64,000 bases of DNA from Umbelopsis ramanniana AG. Lineage: Eukaryota; Mucoromycota; Umbelopsidomycetes; Umbelopsidales; Umbelopsidaceae. Made by a program: the position numbers and the translations under genes. Positions 26,850 to 38,184 of the stretch are shown piece after piece; position 1 is the stretch's first letter, and each line of letters opens with the position of its first letter. Below the pieces are notes generated by a model that saw only the letters and a list, made by a program, of their open reading frames with translations, made no database searches and was not told the DNA's origin. Location of the stretch: contig NW_026252089.1 of assembly GCF_025399195.1 (NCBI RefSeq), forward strand, positions 186,001-250,000, in the 5' to 3' direction.

Positions 26850-27044
26850 TTACAACTTCTTTTCCTTGTCTTGGATACTGTATTCTCCCTCCTTTTGAGC
26901 AGAAGCCTTATCCTTCATTTGTTCGGCTTGGAACATTTTTTGAAGCTTTGCGTTCTCTCCGGCGTCCATACCAATGATAGGGAGAGGTGGGAGCTGTTGA
27001 GCGTTTTGTTGTTGGTCTGCTTTGTCAGTTTGGTTTTTATCCAT
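26850..27044 (-). CDS. 64-residue hydrophilic orphan protein
   Basis: Single-exon frame from ATG 27044. Composition is Lys/Gln/Asp/Glu-rich with one Pro/Leu segment (QQLPPLPIIGMDAGENAKL) and a charged helical tail ending DKEKKL. No signal peptide, membrane segment or known domain is visible. The clean ATG, low-complexity but not random composition and its position 765 bp head to head with the receptor gene argue for a real small gene. It is unidentified and chance remains possible. Confidence 0.5.
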   Translation of the reverse strand: MDKNQTDKADQQQNAQQLPPLPIIGMDAGENAKLQKMFQAEQMKDKASAQKEGEYSIQDKEKKL

Positions 27045-27809
27045 TGTGTGTAAAGGAAAGAGAAATGAAGAGTAAAAACGGATGATTGAAATGGGGAAAT
27101 TTATACCCTGCTAACCGCGTGCTAAATAAGGCAATCGCATCGTCATTCTTCTCGGAGGACGGCCAGTTGCAATGATGATGAGATCAAGTTGTTGGCCATG
27201 ATATTATGGCTGATGATGCAAATAAACCAAGCCTTTCTTCCAAACGAAACAAAAGAAACTATTTTTTGAGTGGTACGATAATTCGTTCTGCATTCAACCC
27301 TGTTGTCGGGCTTTGCATGGCATGCTGATTACAGCGTACGCCTTCTTTAACTGAAACCATTTGTATTAGATTTTTCCCATTTTTTTGCGTTCATGATCGA
27401 TCTCAAGAGGTCAACGTAAGCTTTTTATTTGGTACATGTTGTGTCGTTCTTCTTTCAAACAGTAGTGGGAACTAGGTGTTAATGGTGGCGATGGATTGCA
27501 GACCGTACTGTGCAGACTTTGCCGATACATTGTATTCTATTCCAGCATTGGTAGTATTTTTGCGGTTCGTGATTACCCAAATGTGAGTCCTCTAACTACC
27601 CTATATAGAAGCCGGTTTTACCGCTTGACTGGGTGTTTGACCGTGAAAGTGAATAAAAACCATGCAACAATGATCGAACAGACAATTTGACTTTTGCTCA
27701 ACTATTGTTTACACTTTCCTAATTTTTTCTATTTCACCAACCCTAACTATGTATTAATATTCCGGACGTGTAGCTCAACAAGTTACCAAAGACTGAAAAT
27801 TATCATCGA
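27045..27809. promoter_or_regulatory. Divergent promoter region upstream of the receptor gene
   Basis: 765 bases between the small orphan and the receptor gene. No protein frame of note. Presumed regulatory. Confidence 0.35.
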
Positions 27810-29167
27810 ATGGAAACGATAGGAATTGAACTTCGGCACACTGTGCTTATTGTCGATAATATTCTCTCGGTTTCTTCCATCCTTTGTTCCATACTGATGA
27901 TCCTTGGCTATTGTTTTATACGAGCCACTGACAAATCTGTAGACCGGCTGTCATTACGATTATTGGTCGAAACATGCATCTTCAACATAATATTCGGCGT
28001 CAGTCAGCTGTTACTGAACAGCGAGTACTCCATTGGCAGCGACCCAAGATGTAACGCAGTCATGACGGTGTTCGTATTTTCTGACTTGGCATCTTCTCTA
28101 CTATTAACGTGTATTGCAATCAACCTATTGTTGATCATATGCTATGAACCGCAACTCAAAGTATCTCGAAGAGCACTGGAAATCCTCTATACTTTAGGAA
28201 GTATCCTCTTTTCGGGTTTCATTGCTGCAAACCCGTTCTTCTCCCCAAACAAGGTTTACGATTACAGTGATAGTCTCCATCAATGCTGGTTCGCGTATTC
28301 TACTCCACCAAAGGATGAACAAATATTTTGGCAACTTTGGACATTTCATTTCTGGCAGATGACAGGTGTCATTACCTCAATAGTGTGCTTTTCTATTGTG
28401 TTGATCAAATTACGAAGGGAAGAAATTCACATTGACGACAACCTGGAAAGTGCCCAAAACTCAGTGACCAAGTGGATGGTTTCAGAGAATGCTGAAGAGG
28501 TTGAAAATGATGAAAGCACCGAGCAAGCCGAAGAACACAAAAATACATTCAATGAAGCCATTAGACGCCAAGGGACAGATTTGAGCGAAAGGATTACTAT
28601 CCTCAAGTTTTTCTTACCTCGTAGGTGGTTTCGAAAGACCGAAAGGCATAGAGCTGCACACGCTGCCATCACCCAAAATCGCCGCGTATCCTTTGTGTCA
28701 AGAACTATTCGACAGGTCATTTGCTATTTGGCAGGTATGTTGCGCAATCATTGATGCGAAGGAAAATTAAATAGTAACTAATACGATGGATAGTTTTGAT
28801 TATCACTGAAATCTTCAACTTTGGAAGTTTGATCGACCTTATCGTATCCTCTCGGTACCAACCCATTTACTATTTTCTAGGCTACTTATCAACCGGTGCT
28901 CGAGGTCAGTTATTAACAGCTTTGAGTGAAGGCATCCACTGTTCTCACACAAGTGTGCTCTATTCGTTTTCAGGCCCGTTACTCCTTTTGTGCTTTTTGA
29001 TTGATCCCAGTCTATGGTCAGCATGGGAAGTCTATAGCAATCGTAAAAAGGCAGAAAGGATGCTTAAGTCAATGGAAACCGCATCTGCGAGTGAAGTAAT
29101 CAATTCTACTGCGACTTTTACACCAGTACAAACTTCTGATTTGGATAGCATACTCAACAGCTGCTGA
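27810..29167 (+). CDS. Seven-transmembrane receptor, cAMP-receptor-like / fungal GPCR
   Basis: Three exons (27810-28734, 28794-28904, 28974-29167) give 409 residues. Hydrophobic helices occur in order at VDNILSVSSILCSILMILGYCF, LLVETCIFNIIFGVSQLLL, FVFSDLASSLLLTCIAINLLL, ILYTLGSILFSGFIAA, FWQMTGVITSIVCFSIVLI, then after a long charged cytosolic loop (about residues 205-300) VLIITEIFNFGSLIDLIV and PLLLLCFLIDPSLWSAWEVY. Long loop 3, few conserved motifs and the layout resemble Dictyostelium cAMP-receptor-like and fungal Git3/class V receptors. A role in nutrient or chemical sensing through G proteins is inference. The second intron (28905-28973) is 69 nt with no stop, so it could be retained in frame. 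Confidence 0.8.
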
Positions 29168-29197
29168 AATTGAAGTTCGCCGTCCGGGTATCTGACT

Positions 29198-29494
29198 TTG
29201 GGTAAAGCGCGAATTTTGGCGGACCACCAAAAAAAAAAATTTCTCGTCGACTACAAAAAGTCAAAACAAAAAAAGTCTTTGAACTGGTATCTTGTTTCCT
29301 TTCCAGTTGCATTTATAAACGTCAAGGCCGGCCACGAACGGCAAAAGGTATGTACTATTGCACTTTCTATTGCATTCCCTTTCCCTTCCCCTTCCCCTAC
29401 ACCCATCCGTTACCCACAGGCCTTCGAATGTGTTCTCTTGCAAAGGAGGCACTATTACGTCTGGTTTGTCTCCCACTTGGAGCGGATAAGATGA
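29198..29494 (+). other. Possible small spliced gene, unidentified
   Basis: A frame on plus is interrupted by a near-perfect intron: donor AAG/GTATGT at 29348-29353, a pyrimidine-rich tract and acceptor CCCACAG just before 29420 (72 nt). The spliced frame ends KAGHERQK-AFECVLLQRR...HLERIR. There is no ATG in frame upstream, so the first exon or start is missing, or the transcript is non-coding. Flagged as a candidate only. Confidence 0.25.
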
Positions 29495-30048
29495 AGTAAA
29501 ACTAGGACAAATTGACATCGTTTATACAGAAGGTTGCTGCGTTGCTTTCTAGCTTTTGTTAGTTACAACGGTCACTTGCTTTTGTGCCATGATGTTACAT
29601 TCATATCTCTTCTCCCTTCCCCAATCCATCTTTCATAATATGATCCCCTAACCAACCAATCATCTTCTTACCAGGTTCCAGTATCAACAGCGTGCTATAA
29701 TGCGGCATAGTAGCCGTATATTCATAATTTAGTATACCCATTTACATCAATAGTATTGTATAACACATAAAAAGTATTGTTTTTACCGTAAATCGCGTTT
29801 TATCAAATTTGCATTCTGGGTAGCAAGGTTACGCTGTCAAAATCAGTGTGTTGCACAGTTGTCCATGCACAATGAAGTGGCCTGTCTTCTCGCATGGGTA
29901 TTGAACAACTGCTCAGCATAATCAAAAGCACCAAAAAAAATATGGTGAAAAAAAAAATTAGCGACGGATAACGTGATTTTAGATCAAGCCGTTGAAAAAA
30001 AAAAACCAAGTGCATTCGACGATTGAATAGTCAAAATCATACTGATCA

Positions 30049-30799
30049 AATGACGGTGAGGCTGGTAACTGCAACGCACCCTTCGGTGGTCTTTCTTGCT
30101 GATGCCTAAGACTTTTCTAGGACCTTACCTCTGTTATTGATGTCTCCGCACGAGGAGCCGAACAATTCGTTGAACTTTACTACAAATTATACGATTCACA
30201 GCGAAGTGTATGTCCATTTTCACGTAACATGTACAAATTCAACCACATGTGATGATAATTCTCTTCACCACCAGCTTCTGCAACGATTTTATCGAGACGA
30301 TTCAGCGATTCTTTGGAACGGTAAACACCTGAATTGCTTAAATGGACCACGCCTCAGCACCGACCCACCCACTGACACTCTCTTACTTTCCATTGTAGGC
30401 AACGCATTTCCTGGCATTGCCCAATACAATGAATTTTTGAATAGCTTGGCCAATTCATCGCATGATATTCAAAGCTTTGACTGCCACCCAATACCAGGTG
30501 AATGGATGTGAATATGTTGTCCCACTTTGACCTAGTTGCTCATCAATACCTTCAGCCACAATGAATTCCCAAGGAGCATGCGGTATCCTAGTGTCTGTCA
30601 GCGGCGCAGTCAAATACGGAGATAGCCCAAGGAAGCGATTGTTCTCGCAGGCATTCATGTTGATACCCGATATAGAAAAGAGTGGCACATTTTACATTCA
30701 AAGCGAGAATCTGAGGTAATGGGTCAGGATGCAAGTTGAACGCTATGTCGCAAACTAACCATCTGCCTTGTCTAAACCGTCCATTACAGATTTGTGTAA
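30049..30799 (+). CDS. NTF2-related mRNA export cofactor NXT1/p15
   Basis: Six exons (30049-30054, 30121-30207, 30275-30320, 30399-30497, 30556-30715, 30790-30799) give 135 residues; human NXT1 has 140. After the six-base first exon (MT) comes ARGAEQFVELYYKLYDSQR, then SLLQRFYRDDSAILWNGNAF, HDIQSFDCHPIP, GILVSVSGAVKYGDSPRKRL and FSQAFMLIPD, ending NLRFV. This is the NTF2-like cone fold in NXT1 order, including the WNGN and DCxP motifs that separate it from NTF2 itself. NXT1 pairs with the Mex67/NXF1 receptor to carry mRNA through nuclear pores. Splice choices are supported by alignment of each joint to the family; the first exon is the least certain. Confidence 0.88.
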
Positions 30800-31795
30800 A
30801 ATAAAATTTTAAAAAAAGAATTTCATCCGCTCAACTCTCTTGTAACCCCATTACATCCCCCTATTGTAAAATTATTAAACACTCAATATTTTGGACGCAC
30901 ATCAACAAACTGTCATGGGCTAGCGATGTGCCTGCATTCTCATGACCAATGGGTCTAGAGCTTAACAATACATGTGGGTTGAGTGATCAGCGCACAAAAA
31001 CCTAGTTAGGAGCTTTTCGACGTTTGTAAGGGTGAATCATTGAGCAATTATTGATGGTAAAGACGCTGAGACAAAGGGGAGCTCAGCCATTATAAATCGG
31101 CTTGGGCGATCATGTGGATGAACTAAAGTATTCGAGCCCACACAATTCAAGTGCCGTGACTCATATCCAAGGCCCAAACGTGCCGCTGGCCCACCGGTAT
31201 CACCGCCGACCGCGCGTATCCCGGAAAAACAGCTGCCGGCCATTCAGGCGATGATGTTGATTCCAATTTGGTCAATATCGGCCGGCCCCTTCGAAGATTA
31301 AGCGACGATAAATATTTGGATTATACGATTCTATTTTTTTTGATAATTCATAAAGAACTGAACCAGGCCACGGAGATAGTATACGAAAGGGGTCCATTAG
31401 GAAGGAAGTATCAACATCCGCTTTCAATAATAAGAAAAACACTGACTGCGGCCAAATTAGTTAACCCGGAAATAGTGTTCATCCGGTTTAACCGGATCAG
31501 TGAATGGACGTTTAGCCAACGCGAAATACCACGATACAACGATGATAGAGCTTCAAACCGAATGAGTTTATAGATCAGGGATAGATGAAATATGCATCTG
31601 CTCATAATTTATGAACAAGGTTTGAAAGGGATTGTCTAGACCAGCTATCGTAAGTAAAATATTTGTAATCCATCCTGCGGAAAAACGTGGGTCCATTGCA
31701 AGACATAAAAAAAAAAAAAACTAAAACCCTGTTTAACGCTATTTCTCTTTCCGCAATCTCTTCTTTTCTCTCTCTTTATTATTATCTTCTTCATA
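30800..31795. other. Intergenic with an inverted repeat, kinase promoter region
   Basis: About 1 kb between NXT1 and the kinase gene. No supported gene. It holds a perfect 8-bp inverted repeat at 31481-31497 and ends in a pyrimidine-rich leader (TCTTTTCTCTCTCTTT) just before the kinase ATG. Confidence 0.45.
31481..31497. promoter_or_regulatory. ATCCGGTT-T-AACCGGAT inverted repeat
   Basis: A perfect 8-bp inverted repeat with one central base, 299 bases upstream of the kinase start codon. A related half-site (TTAACCCGGA) lies at 31461-31470. Such symmetric elements often bind dimeric factors; no specific factor is claimed. Confidence 0.4.
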
Positions 31796-33611
31796 ATGAC
31801 TGAAGCGATAGCTCAACAGGATGATGTACATGATTTATCTCACAGGCTGAAAAGCGTCAACTTTGACACACCTCCCAAAGTTGTTCAGCTTCGAGTCAAT
31901 CAACAGTTTGAAACCATTACTCCGGATTATAGTGTACCAGGAAGTCCCAACTTCAGTCCTCAGCGAGATGACGATGAGAGTACACCATTTTCATCTAGGC
32001 CACCGTCGCATGATGAGAGTTCGGGAGTCTCCACGCCTCAAAACGAGATGCAAGATCCTATACATGCTCCTTACACTCCTGCATCCTTGTCGCCACGAAC
32101 TAGTGGAGACGCTGCCACCAGTGTTTCACAATCTGAAGCCCCTTCAGCGTCGACTGATCCGTCAGTTTCGATATCTCGTGCATCGTCTGGATCCAGCAGT
32201 GATCAGGCTGCCCGATCTGATGTTAGTAGAGGAAGTGGTATCATCCCACCTCAACGTCCTTCCACACCCTCACAATTCATCTTCAAGAAACCCGAATATA
32301 ATCATCATTATCACCATACCCATTTCCATCATCTTGAAAAGAAGGAGACGGTGTTCCACGAGCTCAAGCGCTTTTTCAAAGGCGGTGATAAGAAGGCGAA
32401 ACATCAAAATAAGTCGTCGGACCATAAAAAGAAGAAGCTTCGTAAGGAGAATTCTGCAAGTGCTATGTCAGTTACTTCACGGGCAAGTGACATTAGCTTT
32501 GGCAATACTTTCAATCGAGACATTGAAGGCCGGTATGGCAAGTGGGGTGAGTTGGTCGTTCTTCGCTTGGTATTTCCTAATGAAAAACTTGGCATCACTA
32601 AACCAGAATACTATTTTTAGGTCGCTTCATCGGCAAGGGAGCTGGCGGTTCTGTCCGATTGATTCGACGAAGCGCTGACGCTAAAACATTTGCCGTCAAG
32701 CAGTTCCGTAAACGCACACCCACCGAAAATGAAAAGGAGTATATCAAGAAGGTTACAGCTGAATTTTGCATCGGTTCCACTCTGCATCACACCAACGTCA
32801 TTGAAACCCTCGACCTTATTCAAGAAGGTGCCAACTTCTTTGAAATCATGGAATATGCTCCCAACGATCTCTTCAATATTGTCATGAGTGGAAAAATGAC
32901 CAAGGAAGAGATTGCCTGCTGCTGGCGCCAGTCTCTGGCCGGTGTCCAATACTTGGTCTCCATGGGTATTGCTCACCGAGATCTTAAGTTAGATAACATG
33001 GTTCTCGATGAACGTGGAATCGTCAAGCTGATTGACTTTGGTTGTGCTGTTGTCGTCAAGTATCCATTCGAAGACAAAGTCACCCTCAGCAAAGGTAAAT
33101 ATACTTTTATATATGTTTCCTCTTTTTCTTCGAATAGCGTTTTCTAAACTATTTATCATCTTTAGGTATTTGTGGCTCAGACCCCTATATTGCACCGGAA
33201 CAGTATACCCAAGACACATACGATGCCATCCAAAGTGATATCTGGTCGTGTGGTATTATATTTATCTGCATGATGATTCGACGCTTTCCATGGCGCATAC
33301 CTCGCCCGTCTCATGATCAATCTTACAAGTCATTCGTGTCTGGTCAAGGATCACAAAGACTGTTCAAGTTGCTGCCTAAGGAATCTCGGCCCATTATTGA
33401 GCGCATTTTGACCGTCGATCCCGCTAACCGATGCACTCTCGACGATATTCTCAATGACGACTGGGTGAAGTCCATCGACGTATGCGACAATGATCATGTA
33501 GGCGAAGGTCATGTTCATCATTTGCTGTTTCAACCCGGCGCAGATGGTATGAGCCGGGGTAACATTGAGGTCATTGAATCAGAAAACAAGGAGAACGAAC
33601 CTCCAAAATAA
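31796..33611 (+). CDS. Ser/Thr protein kinase, HAL4/SAT4 (NPR/HAL) type
   Basis: Three exons (31796-32546, 32621-33094, 33166-33611) give 556 residues. The N-terminal 250 residues are Ser/Pro-rich and disordered, with a His cluster ([12 protein letters not shown], from residue 168) followed by [12 protein letters not shown], a motif near the kinase domain of fungal HAL4/SAT4 proteins. The kinase domain has [13 protein letters not shown] (P-loop), AVKQF (Lys), [19 protein letters not shown] and [10 protein letters not shown]. The HAL/NPR branch regulates plasma-membrane nutrient and potassium transporters in yeasts. A role in ion homeostasis here is family inference. The second half ends with an acidic ENKENE tail. 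Confidence 0.88.
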
Positions 33612-33903
33612 GCTGACTGGCACTGCATTTGACCTATCCTTCCCTTTTACGAATGGGGTAAAGAAACCCATTCTATTGTAACATATTAGAGTCATGAAGC
33701 AATGACTTTTTGTACATTTTTTTTTCTCCCTCTCCCATCAACTCTCTCCTTTACATCCCTCATCTCATCCAACATATTACACATAAAGAAACATTTCAAT
33801 AATGACCAAATGATAAATGTTTGTTATCCTACATATTATGTCATATGTATTGCAACAGCTTTTTTATTTGTTCTGTTCTAACATCATGATGTGAAAGATT
33901 TTC

Positions 33904-34287
33904 CTATTCTTTAGCAAGTCTGTCATTGACCAGCTGTTCGACCGCGGCGGAGGTTGGTCTGCCGAGGACAGCTTTACCCTTGTCCCAATCGACAACCACG
34001 GGTCGTTCTAACACCGACGGGTCTTCCTTTACAAGTTTTACCAGTTGGTCAATACCACCGACCTTAGGAGCGTCGGGTCGGAGCATGCCTTGGACGGTGC
34101 CGAGGTAGCTTGACACTTGGCGCAGTTGGTCCGACGTGGGTGGATCTTGCAAATAGTCGATAATGTCAACTTGGTAAGGAGGATCCTTATGGGCAGTCAA
34201 CACCTGCAATGCAGCTCGCGATTTGGAGCAGGCAGGGTTATGAAAAATAGAGAGAATGGGTCGAGTGCGGGGTGGTCGGAAAGACAT
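33904..34287 (-). CDS. ArsC-family (arsenate reductase-like) thioredoxin-fold protein
   Basis: Single-exon frame of 127 residues. It contains IFHNPACSKSRAALQVL with the catalytic-type Cys of ArsC, then YLQDPPTSDQLRQ, MLRPDAPKVG and LERPVVVDWDKGKAVLGRP, closely following the bacterial glutaredoxin-dependent ArsC fold (NPxCxxSR..L, YLxxPPT, RPIVV..). Length and motif order match bacterial ArsC/YfgD proteins. Most fungal arsenate reductases are instead Acr2-type. The lack of introns, while most neighbours have two to sixteen, is consistent with acquisition from bacteria. Arsenate reduction is plausible but not shown; many ArsC-like proteins have other substrates. It is divergent from the SET/MYND gene, 181 bp away. 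Confidence 0.88.
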   Translation of the reverse strand: MSFRPPRTRPILSIFHNPACSKSRAALQVLTAHKDPPYQVDIIDYLQDPPTSDQLRQVSSYLGTVQGMLRPDAPKVGGIDQLVKLVKEDPSVLERPVVVDWDKGKAVLGRPTSAAVEQLVNDRLAKE

Positions 34288-34468
34288 TATGCAATGGTTG
34301 GGGAGAGACTGGCGTGCGTAGAACGGAGCGCCTAAAGAGACTGTCTACTTGCTGGGTTTGTAATTATTTTTTTTGTCATTGCATTGACTCTGCTTAGCAT
34401 TCTCATTCAACGCAAAGCAAACTTGATGGCCTCCTTCGTTCCATAGCTTTCTCACTCAGATTCCTACC

Positions 34469-35969
34469 ATGGCTCAACCCGAAACATCCTCCTACAGTTC
34501 GGCTTCGCAATGTTTAGCCCAATCCGAAAACGAATATGTTAAGATCGAACACAGCAAGGACCGAGGCCGATATTTTATTGCAAAGACAGACGTACCTGCT
34601 GAAACAGTGGTACTAAAGGTAAGAGTAGTCTGCTTCAATTAAAAATATAGCATGCAAAGTTGCTTGTGTATGTTTGATTAAACTCACGGCCACCAATTCC
34701 CTCCAATAGTCTTACCCTTACGCTACAGGTATGAATGAGAACAAAGTAGGAAGCAGAAGTGGCTGTTAGTTTGACATTAACCTCTCTCTCTCTCTAGCCA
34801 TCTTCGATACCCAACGAAAAAGAGTCTGTGCGCACTGCGTCTACGTACATCCCACCAAATCTTTCTCTCTACATTGTAAGCAATGTGATCAAGTATATTT
34901 TTGTTCCCAACAATGCCACGATGAGTATCTAGGATCTGGCACAGCACAGGGAGTCAACCACCAACGGATCTGCGCACCTTTACGTAAGCTTGCCACGTTG
35001 AAGGCAGATAAGCATATGAAGTCAGTAACCAAGATGATTTTACATTTGTTCTGGGAGCGAGCTCGAAATGAATGCGGCGTGCATTGGTCCCGTAGTCAAG
35101 CACAATGGTGGGAAGTCGGAGATACTGATATTACCCGAGGTCTGGAAGACCTCAACTTAAGAAAAGACATTGCCCCGGTGGAATCCAACTTTGATATGGT
35201 TTTAGCGCTTGAGTCACATTATCATCGTTGGACGACGGACGATTGTCAATCCTGGAAGCGTCTCTACACCTTCTTACATACTTCTTTGACTGAATGCGGT
35301 CTGTTGAAGGAATCCGATACCATGGATTTCATAATGCACTTAATTTCCCGCGTTGAATCCAATGGGTTTGGAATGTATTGGGCCAAACCTAGCAAGAAAC
35401 GGGATCAAGATCCATTTGGTCGAGGTGCGTCATATGTAACTGAGTGAATGCCGTGCCGATATTTCCTTTCTCACTCCCCGCTCGCCCATTTTGTAGCGTT
35501 GTTTCCACATGCAGCATTCTTTAACCATGATTGTGACCGCAACTGTGAAGCCACTCAACTTATTGGTGATGACGGAACCTCAGAAGTAGAGGAACCAGCT
35601 GCCGAAACGCCTGTAGATACAGCAGAAGAGCAGCAGCTGGAATTGAAAGGTGAACCAGATCAAGAGCAACAAGCCAAAGCTATTGTTGTACCTTCTGTTT
35701 TCGACTCTCCTCGAGGCGCTTTTCGACTTATGCTGGTACGCACACTACGAGTTGCTCAAGCTGACAAGCCGTTGTGCATTTCGTATATTGACTGGGACCA
35801 GCCTGTAGCCGCACGGCGACGCAAGCTGCTGGAAGAATACTTTTTTGAATGCATGTGCGAGAGATGCGTCAAGGAAAGTCAGGTTAAACCTAAAACAAAG
35901 AAATCAAGTAATAAGAGACATGTCACGGTCTCGAAAACGAATAAACCTGCACGAATAGATGGGCTGTGA
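34469..35969 (+). CDS. SET and MYND domain protein (SMYD-type lysine methyltransferase)
   Basis: Four exons (34469-34618, 34710-34728, 34798-35424, 35497-35969) give 422 residues. The domain order is that of SMYD proteins: an N-terminal SET piece (IEHSKDRGRYFIAKTDVPAETVVL), a MYND zinc finger (CAHC..LHCKQCDQVYFCSQQC..HQRIC), a helical insert, the SET core (FPHAAFFNHDCDRNC with the NHxCxxN site, then LCISYIDWDQP) and a post-SET zinc cluster (CMCERC). The enzyme should transfer methyl groups from S-adenosylmethionine to lysines of histones or other proteins. An acidic Glu/Gln insert interrupts the SET core (about residues 285-315). The C-terminus is basic (TKKSSNKRH), possibly nuclear-targeting. 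The second exon is only 19 nt. Confidence 0.9.
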
Positions 35970-36238
35970 AAAGTTGCAACTTTAGATCCAAAAACCATCC
36001 GAATTATTATATAACCAATTTTATGTACAGTTTTCCCTATGTGATGAAAAAAAAGCGATCAAGCGATCTTGACAGCACATTTTGTTGGCACTGTTACAAA
36101 GAAAGACAGACAATGGTAAAGTTGTATGTATAAAACATATGAGGGGTGGGGGGAATAAGAGAGATGTGTAGGTTGGAGGGGAATATAGATGATTACCAGC
36201 AGAGCAGATCTAGCTTCGGTCATCGTTCAAAGAGGTAT

Positions 36239-38184
36239 TTATCGAATGCTCATGCTACGTCTTGCTTGGCCTTGCTTCTTTCCGCCGGACACCAGCTTGC
36301 TAACCTCTTCCTTCTTGGAGATTTTGCCTTTGTCGATGTTCTCAAACACTCGCCAAAACTTGAGGTTCTCGTCGGCAGCGGCACTGGCAATAACTTGACC
36401 ATCAGGGCTGATGGCTGTATGGAGGATACGAGAATCATGTGCGGGAACGTCAATCACTTTTTTCAAAGTTGGGTACTCCCACACTGAGAGGTGGTTGTTA
36501 GGAAGACCATGGGAGGTAACGAGTTCCTTGTACTGAGTAGACCAGACGATGGATGAAACTTGTGATCCCGTGTATATACTGTGTAAGCGTGCTGTCGTGG
36601 TTGTGTTCCAGAAATGAACGTGTTTGTCACTAGTACCACCTCCTGTGGCTAGCAAATTCAAGTTCCAAGGACACCATGCCATTGCCTAATAAATTGGGAT
36701 GGTTGAAATCGTCCATCGGTTAGCTTTTCTGGCTTGTTCTTTGTTTCAAAAATATAACTCTTACCTTAACCGCAGCATTATGACTTGCTTTGGTGAACTT
36801 TGGTTTGGTGTTTCGAGCATCCCAAATATTGACAAGATTGTCGTTACCGCCACTAGCAAGTAGCATACCATCCGATCGCCATTCAAGGCCACACACTTCG
36901 TCAGTATGTCCATGTAATTCGGCGATTTTATGCTGAGCAACACGGACATCATGGTGCCAAATGCTGCCATCACGGGCGCCGGAACTCACAATGTGCTTGT
37001 CCCAAGATAAGACACCAACACGACTTTCGTGACCAGTCATAGATCGAAGCTTGGTATTTGTTTCAACATCCCAGACTTGGGTATCTCCATCTGAAGTTCC
37101 AACCGCTAGATACGATCCATCGCTGGACCAAGATAACGATGCGATTGTGTTGGTGTTTGATTCGTAATTCAACGGCTTAATATCTCCAGTATCTGCATTC
37201 CATAAATAAATTGACTTATGCAAAGCTATGGCAATAACATTCAAAGACGACCAATCTAAAAGATTGAGGTAGAAGTCGTCCAGCATGCCGGGGGCGTCCA
37301 AAATTTTCTCCGGAGCAGTAAGGATGCGTCGCTGAGAACTAGAGGAAGTGCTGGTCTTCATCATGGGGTTGAAGTACTTTCGCAGGTCTTCTTTATCGCT
37401 CGTCGGAGGCTTTGCTTTAAAGGCGAGAATACGTTGACCAGGTACAATGCCGCACGCTTGAGCAACTCGTTCCTTGTATTCTTGAGAGGCCCGATCCAAA
37501 TAGGGAGACTTGGAATCGTTACTCAAATTGAACTGTGATGAAGCTAGATTCATTCCGTCTCGATTGGGAATAAAGCGATCATACTATTGACATGGAGTTT
37601 TAGCTACGGTTACTCTAGTGAATGGGTCGTATATTATTTCTCCTTACATGTGTCTTGTTAATAACTTTGCAGCTTCGCTTGGTGGGAGCGTTTTGAAGCC
37701 AATCTTTACCGACGATATCCAACGATGAAAAGGCCGAATTAGATCGTTTAAGTGTTCGTCGTGGACCAGTTGATGAAGTCAGGTCAGCTGAAGGTTGCGA
37801 ACTGCTGGTAGGCTTATTTTCTTTTGTGGCGACCTTTGGTACTGAACTACTGGAATGAGCTTTGACGGACTTAAGGCGGCTAAGAAGACTGGTCTGTTTG
37901 AGCGATGAATTCGGATTCACTGGACTGTAATTCAAGGCTTTGGTATCCAGTAATGGGTTGGCATTAGTGTTTTTTCGTGCAGGGCTGAGCGGTAAGGCGA
38001 CAGCTTGCGATTTAGATACAGGCACGAATGGGAGTATTGTTTGGCGTCCTGTTGCTGACTTAGTCGTAGAACTAGTTACTGAGCTACGTGCAGTAGAGCT
38101 CTTACGCGCGGAAGGAGACCCCATCTGCAGCGAACTAATGGAACTGAACAGGCAAGGAAAATCCTGCATCGTTCGTGGGCCCAT
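36239..38184 (-). CDS. CDC20: Anaphase-promoting complex activator Cdc20
   Basis: Three exons (38184-37648, 37583-36765, 36685-36239) give 600 residues. The N-terminal 180 residues are disordered and carry a KEN box (121-123), then the C-box DRFIPNR (181-187) created across the first splice joint. Seven WD40 repeats follow (starting FYLNLLDWSSLNVIAIALHKSIYLW) and the last two residues are the Ile-Arg tail. C-box, WD40 propeller and IR tail together define APC/C co-activators; the LLDWSS..IALHKSIYLW block is closer to Cdc20/Slp1 than to Cdh1. It delivers securin and cyclin B to the APC/C and is held by the spindle checkpoint. Confidence 0.94.

Noticed and set aside
31050-31200. TTCGAGCCC-like sequence suggesting a tRNA T-arm
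   Set aside because: No matching acceptor, D or anticodon stems could be drawn; no tRNA gene was found anywhere in the window.
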